Part shown: in pieces, positions 29,135 through 37,523 of the stretch
Position numbering within the stretch: position 1 is the stretch's first letter
How the letters are laid out: every line of letters starts with the position of its first letter
Source of the DNA: Rubrobacter marinus
GTDB lineage: Bacteria > Actinomycetota > Rubrobacteria > Rubrobacterales > Rubrobacteraceae
NCBI RefSeq assembly: GCF_011492965.1
Contig: NZ_CP045121.1
Location: forward strand, 558,001-622,000
Reading direction: 5' to 3'
DNA: 64,000 nucleotides
The notes under the pieces: generated by a model
The model's database searches: none
What the model was told of the DNA's origin: nothing
Seen by the model: only the letters and a program-made list of their open reading frames with translations
Made by a program: the position numbers and the translations under genes

Positions 29135-30241
29135 CTACGCCCGCGAACGCGGCGCCGCCGTCGAGCCGCGCACGACGAGGCGCGTCGGCAGCAGGCTCGG
29201 GGACGAAACTTCTTCTTCGCGCAGGCGCGCCACGAGGGCCCTCCCCGCCCTCAAGCCCTTCTCCTCGTGGGGCTGGCGCACCGTCGTGAGGGGCGGCGTG
29301 GCGCGGGCGGCCTCGGGGACGTCGTCGAAGCCGACGACGGAGAGGTCGCCGGGGACGGAGAGGCCCATCCCCTCCGCCGCCTCCACCACCCCGAAGGCGA
29401 GCTGGTCGCTGAGGGCCAGGATCGCGGTCGGGCGCGGCTCGCGGGCGAGCAGGGCCTCCGTCGCGTCCTCTCCCACCTCCGGCAGGCTCATCGGGCACTC
29501 GTAGACGGGGACGTCGTCCCAGGATATGCCGCCCTCCGCGAGCGCCTCGGCGTAGCCCCGAAGCCTGGAGCTCGTCACCCCGTAGGTCGCGGCCCCCTGA
29601 CGGCTCCGGTCCGCGAGCCCGCTCCGGACGTCAGGCGCGAGCGCGAAGGAGACGACCCCGAAGCGGCGGTGGCCGAGGCCGACGAGGTGCTCCGCGGCCT
29701 CCCGAGCCGCGGACCTGTCGTCGATGCCCACGAAGGGGAGGCCCTCGATCTCCGGCTGGTCCACGGTCACCGCCGGCACCCTCCGGCCGAGCGCCGCGCC
29801 GACCAGCGGGTCGTCCTCGGCCATCGAGTACACCACGAACCCGTCCACGACGGCGCCCCGGATCATCTCGGGGTCCCTCTCCGCCCCCGGCGCCCCGGAG
29901 AGGAGCAGGAGGCCGAGCCCCGCCTCCTCGGTGGCGACCGAGAACCCCCTCAGAAACAGCACCTCGGCCGGGTCCGCAAAAGCGTGCGACAACCGGTCCT
30001 CGTAGAGCACCCCGATCGCCCCCGCCCTCCTCCGCCTCAAGCCGCGCGCCAGCGGGTCCGGACCCGCGTAGCCGAGCCTCTCGGCCGCCTCGAACACCCG
30101 CTCCCGCAGCCCCGCCGAGAGCTGGTCCGGCCGGTTGTACGCGTTCGACACCGTCGCCGGGGAGACCCCGAGCTCCGCCGCGACCTCCCTCAGCGTCGCC
30201 CGACGCCCCTGCGCCCCCGATGGCCCGCCTTTGACATCCAC
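29135..30241 (-). CDS. LacI-family transcriptional regulator
   Basis: The protein has about 368 residues. The N-terminal helix-turn-helix is T-L-R-E-V-A-A-E-L-G-V-S-P-A-T-V-S-N-A-Y-N followed by the hinge L-S-A-G-L-R-E-R-V-F-E-A-A-E-R-L-G-Y. The periplasmic-binding-like ligand domain ends with G-D-L-S-V-V-G-F-D-D-V-P-E-A-A. GTG 30241 or TTG 30250 is the probable start. The open frame continues to 30319, but that would translate the operator palindrome as coding. The ligand is likely a sugar, because the divergent genes encode transporters and a GH13 glucosidase. The palindrome at 30261-30286 just upstream suggests it represses itself and the divergent genes. Confidence 0.9.
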   Translation of the reverse strand: MDVKGGPSGAQGRRATLREVAAELGVSPATVSNAYNRPDQLSAGLRERVFEAAERLGYAGPDPLARGLRRRRAGAIGVLYEDRLSHAFADPAEVLFLRGFSVATEEAGLGLLLLSGAPGAERDPEMIRGAVVDGFVVYSMAEDDPLVGAALGRRVPAVTVDQPEIEGLPFVGIDDRSAAREAAEHLVGLGHRRFGVVSFALAPDVRSGLADRSRQGAATYGVTSSRLRGYAEALAEGGISWDDVPVYECPMSLPEVGEDATEALLAREPRPTAILALSDQLAFGVVEAAEGMGLSVPGDLSVVGFDDVPEAARATPPLTTVRQPHEEKGLRAGRALVARLREEEVSSPSLLPTRLVVRGSTAAPRSRA

Positions 30242-30260
30242 GCCCCGCAAGGTAACATAC

Positions 30261-30286
30261 TTAAACGGTTTAGCTAAACCGTTTAA
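30261..30286. promoter_or_regulatory. 26-bp perfect palindrome, probable LacI-family operator
   Basis: The half TTAAACGGTTTAG is followed by its exact reverse complement. It contains two overlapping LacI-like cores (AAACGGTTT and AAACCGTTT) with central CG. It lies between the lacI-type gene and the divergent MFS gene and is AT-rich against a very GC-rich background. Autoregulation is inferred. Confidence 0.75.
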
Positions 30287-30441
30287 GAGATGGAAGCGGC
30301 GCCGCCGGGGCCGTATCACCGCCGGGAGGAGGCGAGCTTGGGCCGGAGCAGGGGAGACGTACCGCGCGGCGGAGCCTGTCCCGTATCCCCTCGCCGACGG
30401 TTCTCGGGGGTCGCGGCGGGCCGGGCGCTGGCGGGGCTCGT

Positions 30442-31854
30442 TTGAGCGTCGGGGGGGAGAAGAGGGATTATCGGGGTTGGGCTCTCGCCCTGCTGTGCGC
30501 GGCGCAGTTTGTCGACGTGCTCGACGTGAACGTCGTGATCGTGGCGCTCCCCTCGATCGGGCGCGACCTCGGCTTCTCTCAGGGGGACCTGCAGTGGGTC
30601 GTGACGGCCTACGTGCTCTTCTTCGCGGGCTTTCTCTTGCTCGCCGGGAGGATGGCGGACCTCTTCGGGAGGCGGCGGATGTTCGTCGTCGGGATGTCGT
30701 TGTTCGCCTCGGCCTCGCTGGTGTGTGGGTTCGCGGGCTCTCCCCTGGTGCTCGTCGTCGCCCGGGCGGCGCAGGGGTTGGGCGCCGCGATCACGGCTCC
30801 GGCGGCGCTCTCCATAATCACCGGGCTCTACGACGAGGGCCCGCTGCGAAACCGCGCGCTGGCCGTGTGGACGGCGGTCGCCGCCGGCGGGGGCGCCGCG
30901 GGCCTCGTCCTGGGCGGCCTCCTCACCGACGGCCTCGGGTGGGAGTGGGCCTTCTTCGTCAACGTCCCCGTTGGGATCTCCGCCGTCGCGCTCGCTCCCC
31001 TGCTCCTCCCCGGCGATCGGGGCGCCGCTACCACGCGCCGCCTCGGCGCACCCGGCGCGGTCGTGGCGACGGGCGGGCTCGTGCTGCTGGTCTATGGGCT
31101 CACGCGGGTCGAGGAGGAGGGCGTGGGCTCGCCGCTCACGCTCGGGGTGCTGGCCCTCGCCGCCGCGCTGGTCCCGGCCTTCGTGCTCGTGGAGCGCCGG
31201 GTCGCGGACCCGCTGGTCCCGTTGGAGACCTTCCGCGTGCGCAACCTCGTCGGCGCGAACCTCGTCGCCTTCGTCAACACGGCCACGAGCAGCCCCACCG
31301 GCGTCTTGCTCGCCCTGTACCTGCAAGGGGTGCTGGGCAGGTCTTCGACCTTCACCGGGCTGGTGTTCCTGCCGTTCAGCGTCGCCGTCATCCTCGGTTC
31401 CTTTGCCGGGTCCCGGCTCGTCGACCGGCTGGGGGCGAGGTTCTCGGCGGCTTCGGGCCTCCTGGTCATGGCCGTCTCGTCGCTCGTCTCCGCCGGGATC
31501 TCGGCCGGCGGTGGTGTAGGGTACGTGCTGGGGGGCTCCGTCCTCGGCGGCCTCGGGCTCGGGTGCTCCGCGGTCGCGGCGACGGCGGCGGGGACCGCGG
31601 TCCTGGGCAGGGGGGAGCAGGGCCTCGCCTCCGGGCTCCTGAACACCGCCGCTCAGGTCGGCACGGCGCTCGGCGTGGCGGCGCTCGTCACGCTCGCCGT
31701 CGCCCGGGCCGGCGCGCTGGCCGGCGATGGTCCGGCGACGGCCGCGGCGATCGTCGAGGGGTACAGGTGGGCGTTCTACGCCTCGTCCGGGCTGGCCGTA
31801 CTCGGCGCGCTCGTCGCAGTCTTCGTGGTAAACGAGAGAAAGGGAGAGGCTTGA
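30442..31854 (+). CDS. MFS transporter of the DHA2 (EmrB/QacA, 14-helix) type
   Basis: 470 residues with about 14 hydrophobic segments. Motif C-like and DHA2 features are visible: L-D-V-N-V-V-I-V-A-L-P-S-I in helix 1 (the family D-x-T/N-V-V-N-V-A-L-P pattern), A-G-R-M-A-D-L-F-G-R-R-R-M-F in the 2-3 loop and G-L-G-A-A-I-T-A-P-A-A-L-S in helix 4-5. Family members export drugs or small metabolites by proton antiport. The start is TTG 30442 with only a weak ribosome site. The stop overlaps TTG of the next transporter (TTGA). Its position beside a LacI-type regulator and a glucosidase suggests sugar-responsive expression, but the cargo cannot be assigned. Confidence 0.85.
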   Translation: MSVGGEKRDYRGWALALLCAAQFVDVLDVNVVIVALPSIGRDLGFSQGDLQWVVTAYVLFFAGFLLLAGRMADLFGRRRMFVVGMSLFASASLVCGFAGSPLVLVVARAAQGLGAAITAPAALSIITGLYDEGPLRNRALAVWTAVAAGGGAAGLVLGGLLTDGLGWEWAFFVNVPVGISAVALAPLLLPGDRGAATTRRLGAPGAVVATGGLVLLVYGLTRVEEEGVGSPLTLGVLALAAALVPAFVLVERRVADPLVPLETFRVRNLVGANLVAFVNTATSSPTGVLLALYLQGVLGRSSTFTGLVFLPFSVAVILGSFAGSRLVDRLGARFSAASGLLVMAVSSLVSAGISAGGGVGYVLGGSVLGGLGLGCSAVAATAAGTAVLGRGEQGLASGLLNTAAQVGTALGVAALVTLAVARAGALAGDGPATAAAIVEGYRWAFYASSGLAVLGALVAVFVVNERKGEA

Positions 31855-33029
31855 GGCAGGGCTCGATTCCGGGGAGCCACGCGCCCCCCCTGCGCGCGGC
31901 GCGTCTGGCGGTGCTCGCGATCTTTTTTCTGAACGGCTTCGCCTTCGCGAGCTTCGTCGTCAGGATACCGGCGGTGCAGGAGAAGCTCGCCCTGGGCGAG
32001 GGCCTGCTCGGGCTGGCGCTCCTCGGGGTCTCCCTGGGTTCGCTGTCTTCCATGCCGATCACGGGCTGGCTCGTCTCGCGCTTCGGGAGCAGACCCCTCG
32101 TCGGGATCTTCGCGCTCCTCTTCCCCCTGGCGCTGGTGCTGGCGGCGCTCGCGCCCGTGCTCGCGGCCCTCGTCGCGGCCTTCGTCCTCGTCGGGGCGAC
32201 GGGCGGCCTGCTGGACGTCTCGATGAACGCCCACGCCTCGACGGTCGAGAAGGGGTACGGACGCAGGATCATGTCCACCTTCCACGCCGCCTTCAGCTTC
32301 GGGGGGCTGGCGGGCGCGGCGAGCGGCGGGCTCGTCGCCTCCCTGGGGATAGGGGTCGTGCCCCACATCCTCGGGGTCGCGGCGCTCTCGGTGTTCGCGG
32401 CCGTCTTCGTCTACGCCTCGCTCCTGCCGGCGGGAGCGGACAGGGGAGAGCCCGGCGACCCCGCCTTCGCCCGCCCGACGAGGGCCCTCGTCGGGCTCGG
32501 CGTCATCTCGTTCTGCGTGCTGCTCGGGGAGGGGGCGATGGCCGACTGGAGCGCGGTCTACCTGAGCTCGGTCCTCTCGACCGGGCCCGGGCTCGCCGCC
32601 GCGGGGTACGCGGCGTTCTCCCTGACGATGGCAACGGGGCGCCTCTTCGGGGACCGCCTCGCCGACGCCGTCGGGCCCACGGCGCTCGTGCGTCTCGGCG
32701 GGACCGTCGCCGCCGCGGGCCTCGCCTTCGGCCTCGTCGTCGCGACCCCCGCCGCGGCGCTCGTCGGGTTCGCCGGGGTGGGGCTTGGGCTCTCCGTGAT
32801 CTTCCCGACCGCCCTGGGCGCTGCGGGACGCGCACAGGGCGGCGCCGGCCCCGCCATAGCCGCCGTCTCGACCGCCGGGTACTTCGGCTTCCTCGTGGGG
32901 CCGCCGACCATCGGCTTCGTCGCCGAGGGGACGAGCCTGGGCTCCGCGCTCTTCCTCGTCGTCGCCCTGTGCGCGGCGGTCGCCGTGCTGGCCGGCGCGG
33001 TCGGACGGGCCGCGCGGAAGGGCGCCTAG
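31851..33029 (+). CDS. MFS transporter (FucP/YbjJ-like, 12-helix)
   Basis: 392 residues from TTG 31851 (GGGAGAGGC upstream), overlapping the previous stop. Twelve hydrophobic segments are evident. The G-F-A-F-A-S-F-V-V-R-I-P-A-V-Q-E opening, R-F-G-S-R-P-L-V-G in the 2-3 loop and S-M-N-A-H-A-S-T-V-E-K near helix 5 resemble the YbjJ/FucP-related group of MFS proteins, many of which are uncharacterised sugar or exporter proteins. It is translationally coupled to the preceding 14-helix transporter and is followed 26 bp later by a GH13 glucosidase, so the three genes probably form one unit under the LacI-type regulator. Confidence 0.85.
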   Translation: MRQGSIPGSHAPPLRAARLAVLAIFFLNGFAFASFVVRIPAVQEKLALGEGLLGLALLGVSLGSLSSMPITGWLVSRFGSRPLVGIFALLFPLALVLAALAPVLAALVAAFVLVGATGGLLDVSMNAHASTVEKGYGRRIMSTFHAAFSFGGLAGAASGGLVASLGIGVVPHILGVAALSVFAAVFVYASLLPAGADRGEPGDPAFARPTRALVGLGVISFCVLLGEGAMADWSAVYLSSVLSTGPGLAAAGYAAFSLTMATGRLFGDRLADAVGPTALVRLGGTVAAAGLAFGLVVATPAAALVGFAGVGLGLSVIFPTALGAAGRAQGGAGPAIAAVSTAGYFGFLVGPPTIGFVAEGTSLGSALFLVVALCAAVAVLAGAVGRAARKGA

Positions 33030-33055
33030 AGCGCCGTGCCCCCCGGAGCGAAGCC

Positions 33056-34702
33056 GTGACGGTCTCTGCAGGGCCGGAGGGAAGGCCGGCTCCGTCGCAG
33101 GAACGTTGGTGGGAGCGCGCGGTGATCTACCACGTCTACCCGCGCTCGTTTATGGACTCCTCCGGCGACGGCGTCGGCGACCTGCGGGGCATCGCGCAGG
33201 GGCTCCCCTACCTCTCCTGGCTCGGGGTGGATGCCGTATGGATCTCGCCGTTCTACCCCTCCCCCATGAAGGACTTCGGCTACGACGTCTCCGACCACGG
33301 GCACGTCGATCCCGCCTTCGGCACGCTCGAAGACTTCGACGCTCTCGTCGCCGAAGCCCACCGCCTCGGCCTGAAGGTCGTCCTCGACTACGTCCCGAAC
33401 CACACCTCGGACCGCCACCCCTGGTTCGAGGAGTCGCGCTCTTCCCGGGACAGCCCGAAGCGCGACTGGTACCTCTGGCGGGATCCCGACCCGGGGACCG
33501 GCGGCCCCCCGAACAACTGGCTCGCGAGCTTCGGCGGCCCGGGGTGGACCTACGACGACGCGACGGGCCAGTACTACTACCACGCCTACCTCCCCGAGCA
33601 GCCCGACCTGAACTGGCGCAACGGGGAGGTCCGCGCGGCGATGCTCGGCGTCTTGCGCTTCTGGCTGGAGCGCGGCGCGGACGGCTTCCGGGTCGACGCC
33701 CTCCGCCAGCTCTTCAAGGACGAGCTCTTCCGGGACAACCCGCCGAACCCGGACCACGACCCGGAAGGCTCCCCCTACGACGCCCTCCTGCCGGTCTTCT
33801 CGACCGACCGTCCCGAGGTTCACGAGGCCGTGCGCGGGATGCGCGCGGTGCTCGACGGGTACGGCGGGAAGCTGCTCGTCGGCGAGCTCTACCTGCCGAT
33901 CGAGCGGCTCGTCGCCTACTATGGCGAGGACGGCACGGGCGTCCACCTGCCGACGAACATGCACCTCATCCCAACGCCGTGGAACGCCCGGGAGGTAGCC
34001 TCCCTCGTCGAGCGCTACGAGGCCGCCCTCCCCGAGGGCGCCTGGCCGAACTGGGTCCTGGGCAACCACGACCGCTCGCGCATCGCCAGCCGCGTCGGGG
34101 CGGCGCAGGCCCCCGTCGCGGCGATGCTCCTCCTCACGCTGCGCGGCACCCCCACGATCTACTACGGGGACGAGATCGGGATGCACGACGTCCCGATCTC
34201 CCCGGAGAAGACGCAGGACCCCTGGGAGAGGAACGTCCCCGGCAGGGGCCTCGGCCGCGACCCCGAACGCACCCCGATGCAGTGGACCGCCGGCGCGAAA
34301 GCCGGGTTCTGCCCCCCGGACGCGGAGCCCTGGCTCCCCGTCGCCGAAGACCACGACCGGACCAACGTCGCCGCCGAGCGCGACGACCCCGCCTCCATCC
34401 TGACCCTCCACCGACGCCTCCTCGCCCTCCGCCGCGCGACACCCGCCCTCGCCTCGGGCTCGTACACGCCCGTCCCCGCAACCGGCGACGCTCTCGCCTA
34501 CCTCCGCGAAGCCGACGGCCGCCGCTTCCTCGTCGCCCTCAACCTGGGACACGCCCCCCACCACCAACTCGTCCCCGAAACCGGCCCGACGACGCGCGGA
34601 CGCGTCATCCTCTCCACCCATCCGGACCGCGAGGGGGAGGAGACGGACGGCGAGCTACGCCTGAGGCCCGACGAAGGCTTGATCGTCGAGCTCCTCGACT
34701 AA
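33056..34702 (+). CDS. GH13 alpha-glucosidase (oligo-1,6-/maltose-type)
   Basis: 548 residues from GTG 33056 (CCCGGAGCG upstream). It begins W-W-E-R-A-V-I-Y-H-V-Y-P-R-S-F, typical of GH13 alpha-glucosidases that act on small alpha-glucosides in the cytosol. Catalytic regions: D-Y-V-P-N-H-T-S-D near 120, G-F-R-V-D-A-L-R-Q with the nucleophile near 227, L-V-G-E-L-Y-L with the acid/base near 282, and L-G-N-H-D-R-S-R near 342. P-T-I-Y-Y-G-D-E-I-G-M is also present. It differs from the TreS domain at 4.2 kb, lacking its Q-W-P-E-D segment. The exact bond preference is not visible. With its own regulator and transporters this looks like an alpha-glucoside utilisation cluster. Confidence 0.88.
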   Translation: MTVSAGPEGRPAPSQERWWERAVIYHVYPRSFMDSSGDGVGDLRGIAQGLPYLSWLGVDAVWISPFYPSPMKDFGYDVSDHGHVDPAFGTLEDFDALVAEAHRLGLKVVLDYVPNHTSDRHPWFEESRSSRDSPKRDWYLWRDPDPGTGGPPNNWLASFGGPGWTYDDATGQYYYHAYLPEQPDLNWRNGEVRAAMLGVLRFWLERGADGFRVDALRQLFKDELFRDNPPNPDHDPEGSPYDALLPVFSTDRPEVHEAVRGMRAVLDGYGGKLLVGELYLPIERLVAYYGEDGTGVHLPTNMHLIPTPWNAREVASLVERYEAALPEGAWPNWVLGNHDRSRIASRVGAAQAPVAAMLLLTLRGTPTIYYGDEIGMHDVPISPEKTQDPWERNVPGRGLGRDPERTPMQWTAGAKAGFCPPDAEPWLPVAEDHDRTNVAAERDDPASILTLHRRLLALRRATPALASGSYTPVPATGDALAYLREADGRRFLVALNLGHAPHHQLVPETGPTTRGRVILSTHPDREGEETDGELRLRPDEGLIVELLD

Positions 34703-34966
34703 CCCTCGACCGCGCGTACAGACTCAGCGGCAGGTAGACCCACGCGACCCCCCGAACCACAACACGTAGGCCACCACGCCCGCCCGCACCCCACGGGTCG
34801 AGGTCGCGGATATGCACCAAAACGGCGCTTTTTCGCATCAACCTCTACCGCAGGTTCAGGTGAACCTTGGCGGAAGTCATGGGTAGAGCGAGGTTGACGT
34901 TGTGCTGCATCCTTGGATGTGCGAACTTCTCCCTCGGCCGCTGCTGAAGACACCAAGGGGGGAACA

Positions 34967-35209
34967 ATGCAGCCTGGTTCGGATCTTGACCGCTTCGAGG
35001 ATCGGTACGTCGAGTTTTCGGAGCGCATCGTGCTGGAGTGCGACTGCGGGGAGAAGGTCGTCCTGCTCGGCATGGAGGACGACTGGGTCGGGGGGGAGGG
35101 GCCCGTCGAGTGCGAGTGCGGCAGGGAGCTCACCCTCTCCGACCGCTCCGACGACGAGGTCGCCCGCGTGAGGCGCCTGCTCCACCGCGACAGGGCGAAC
35201 ACCGCCTAG
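34967..35209 (+). CDS. Small conserved-looking protein with two C-x-C pairs
   Basis: 80 residues from ATG 34967, which has AAGGGGGGAAC in front. An earlier in-frame start at 34913 lacks a ribosome site. Four cysteines occur as L-E-C-D-C-G-E-K and V-E-C-E-C-G-R-E, separated by about 25 residues, consistent with a zinc ribbon or similar metal site. The rest is acidic (pI clearly low) with a charged C-terminal helix. I do not recognise the family. A large inverted repeat follows the stop at 35244-35310. It may be a small regulatory or RNA-associated zinc protein; that is a guess. Confidence 0.6.
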   Translation: MQPGSDLDRFEDRYVEFSERIVLECDCGEKVVLLGMEDDWVGGEGPVECECGRELTLSDRSDDEVARVRRLLHRDRANTA

Positions 35210-35565
35210 GGGCGAATCTTCCCCGGACACTGCTACCCGGGTCCGAACGAAGGGCGCCCGCCGTGAACCGCCGGAGTAGGAGCTGGTTCGCGGCGGGCGC
35301 CCTTCGTTCGCGTCCGCTCCGCCCCCGGCCAGGCCGACGTCCCCCCGAGTTCCGTAACCCGGAGGAGCCATGCCGTATCGAGAGCTCCCCGAAGATGGGA
35401 TGCCGGGCCCGAGTTCCCCGTGGCAAGGATGCCCGCAGCGTTGTCCCTGTCGGGCCGGGCATGTTGGTCGAAGGGGGAGACGAGGGGCCTCGTAGAAAGC
35501 CGTGTTGTCTCCGGGGGCATCGGTTATGTTTACGGGGTAGCGCACGCTCCATCCGGGGACTCCGC
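35210..35565. other. Intergenic region upstream of the ABC exporter
   Basis: 356 bp with no supported gene. The first part holds the 67-bp inverted repeat described separately. The remainder contains no strong promoter match that I can identify. An open frame running in from 35038 is a by-product of GC-rich sequence. Confidence 0.4.
35244..35310. terminator. Very long hairpin (26-bp stem), probable terminator or repeat element
   Basis: Bases 35244-35263 are the exact reverse complement of 35291-35310, and six more pairs (one G-U) extend the stem inward, leaving a 15-base loop. It starts 34 bp after the small Cys-rich gene. There is no T-tract. The length exceeds usual terminators, so a dispersed repeat element is also possible. 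Confidence 0.6.
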
Positions 35566-36588
35566 ATGACGAACGGCAGACCTACCATTCTGGCGCAGGG
35601 GCTCGTGAAGAGCTACGGCAAGACCCGGGCGCTGGACGGCCTCGACCTGGCCGTGGAGGAGGGGACGGTCCTCGGGCTGCTGGGGCCGAACGGCGCCGGC
35701 AAGACCACCGCCGTGCGCGTCCTCACCACGCTGCTGAGGCCCGACGCCGGGTACGCGGAGGTCGCGGGCCTCGACGTGCTGAACCGGGCCGACGAGCTGC
35801 GCACGCGCATCGGGCTCACCGGCCAGTACGCCGCCCTCGACGAGAACCTCACCGGCCGGGAGAACCTGGAGATGTTCGGGCGGCTCTACCACCTGCCGAA
35901 GAGGCAGGCCCGCAAGAGGGCCGACGAGCTGCTGGAGCGCTTCGGGCTGGTGGACGCCGCCTCCCGGCTGGCGAAGACGTACTCGGGCGGGATGCGCCGC
36001 CGCCTCGACCTCGCGGCATCCCTCATCGTCTCCCCGCCGGTCCTGTTCCTCGACGAGCCGACGACGGGGTTGGATCCGCGGAGCCGCCTCGAGATGTGGG
36101 ACGTCATCGAGGAGCTCGTCTCCGGCGGTACCACGCTCCTCTTGACCACGCAGTACCTCGACGAGGCCGACCGCCTGGCCGACCGTATCGCCGTCGTCGA
36201 CGGCGGCCGGGTCATCGCCGAGGGCACGGCCGACGAGCTCAAGGCGCGGGTGGGCGGCGAGCGCCTCGAGGTCGTCGCCGAGGGCGGCGGGCGCGAGGCT
36301 GCGGTCCGGGTGCTGGAGCGCTACGCCCGCGGGGGCGAGAGCAACGTGCGCTCCGAAGACGGCGGGCGCAGGTTGAGCGTGACCGTCGAGGGCGGGGCGC
36401 GGCTCCTCGCCTCGGTCGTCCGCGACCTCGACGCCGCCGGGGTGGAGATAGAGGATCTGGGCCTGCACCGCCCCACCCTCGACGACGTCTTCCTCGCCCT
36501 CACCGGGCGCGGGGCCGAAGGAGACGGCGCGGCGCAGAGCCCGCCGGGTGATGGGAGAACCGGCGACGGAGAGGGGGAGAGGCCATGA
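35566..36588 (+). CDS. ABC transporter ATP-binding protein, DrrA-like
   Basis: 340 residues. Walker A G-P-N-G-A-G-K-T-T is near residue 42, signature Y-S-G-G-M-R-R-R-L-D-L-A near 140, Walker B V-L-F-L-D-E-P-T-T-G-L-D near 165 and the switch region L-T-T-Q-Y-L-D-E-A-D. The C-terminal DUF4162-type extension (about 235-320, H-R-P-T-L-D-D-V-F-L-A-L-T-G) is characteristic of DrrA-type drug/lipid exporters. ATG 35566 is the first plausible start, although the ribosome site (GGGGACTCCGC) is weak. The stop overlaps the permease ATG. It energises the ABC-2 permease encoded next; the cargo is unknown. Confidence 0.9.
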   Translation: MTNGRPTILAQGLVKSYGKTRALDGLDLAVEEGTVLGLLGPNGAGKTTAVRVLTTLLRPDAGYAEVAGLDVLNRADELRTRIGLTGQYAALDENLTGRENLEMFGRLYHLPKRQARKRADELLERFGLVDAASRLAKTYSGGMRRRLDLAASLIVSPPVLFLDEPTTGLDPRSRLEMWDVIEELVSGGTTLLLTTQYLDEADRLADRIAVVDGGRVIAEGTADELKARVGGERLEVVAEGGGREAAVRVLERYARGGESNVRSEDGGRRLSVTVEGGARLLASVVRDLDAAGVEIEDLGLHRPTLDDVFLALTGRGAEGDGAAQSPPGDGRTGDGEGERP

Positions 36589-37415
36589 GGGCTGCCGAAG
36601 AAGGCGCGCGCCGCGCGGGCTCCGGGGCGCCGCGGCGGCACGGGAGGCTCTACTGGGCCCTGGCCGATGGGCTCGTACTAGCCAAGCGCAACCTCGTGCA
36701 GATCCCGCGCATCCCCGAGCTGCTCGTCTTCGCCACGATCCAGCCGGTCATGTTCGTGCTCCTGTTCCGCTACGTCTTCGGCGGGGCCATCGACGTCGGC
36801 GGCGGCACCTCCTACGTCAACTTCCTCATGGCCGGCATCTTCGTGCAGACCGTGGCCTTCGGGTCCGTCTCGACGGGCATAGGCCTCGCCGAGGACCTCC
36901 AGAGGGGGCTCGTCGACCGGTTCCGCTCGCTGCCCATGGCGCCCTCGGCCGTCCTCACCGGCAGGACGGTCGCCGACCTGGTGCGCAACGCGTTCACCGT
37001 CGCCGTGATGCTCGCCGTGGGCCTCCTCGTCGGCTTCCGCCCCGAGGCCGGGGTCGCGGGGTGGGCGGCCGCGATCGGGCTCCTGCTGCTCCTGAGCTTC
37101 GCGTTCTCCTGGGTCGGGGCGGCGGTGGGCCTGCTCTCGCGCAGCGTGGAGGCGGCGCAGTCCGCCGGCTTCATCTGGCTCTTCCCGCTGACCTTCGCCT
37201 CGAGCGCGTTCGTGCCGACCGACGGCATGGTCGCCCCCTTACGCGTCTTCGCGAACAACCAGCCGTTCACGAAGATCGTGGACGCCGTCAGGGGCTTCCT
37301 CCTCGACCAGCCCGTCGGCTCGGACGGCTGGATCGCCCTCGCCTGGTGCGTGGGCCTGCTCGTGGTCTTCGTCCCGCTCTCCATCTCCCTCTACAGGCGC
37401 ACCACGGCACGCTGA
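36585..37415 (+). CDS. ABC-2 type permease, DrrB-like
   Basis: 276 residues with six hydrophobic segments in the pattern of ABC-2 exporters: V-M-F-V-L-L-F-R-Y-V-F-G-G near 60, F-L-M-A-G-I-F-V-Q-T near 85, the R-F-R-S-L-P-M-A-P-S-A-V-L coupling segment near 115, and P-L-T-F-A-S-S-A-F-V-P near 205. These match DrrB, the partner of DrrA in daunorubicin-type export. The first 25 residues are Arg/Gly-rich and cytosolic. ATG 36585 overlaps the ATPase stop (ATGA), so the pair is translationally coupled. No biosynthetic genes adjoin, so a specific drug cannot be assigned. Confidence 0.88.
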   Translation: MRAAEEGARRAGSGAPRRHGRLYWALADGLVLAKRNLVQIPRIPELLVFATIQPVMFVLLFRYVFGGAIDVGGGTSYVNFLMAGIFVQTVAFGSVSTGIGLAEDLQRGLVDRFRSLPMAPSAVLTGRTVADLVRNAFTVAVMLAVGLLVGFRPEAGVAGWAAAIGLLLLLSFAFSWVGAAVGLLSRSVEAAQSAGFIWLFPLTFASSAFVPTDGMVAPLRVFANNQPFTKIVDAVRGFLLDQPVGSDGWIALAWCVGLLVVFVPLSISLYRRTTAR

Positions 37416-37523
37416 CCGGACCGCCGTCCGCCCCGGCGCCCGAACGCGTCGAGACGCCCGTTGCAGAAGGGTGGCGCGCTTCGAGGGGCGGCGGAGGTCG
37501 TTCGTCCTACGCGGTCGGGGTGC

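Noticed and set aside
30241..30319. Longer LacI-type regulator starting at 30319
   Set aside because: The added residues would be translated from the 26-bp operator palindrome and have no homology to LacI N-termini.
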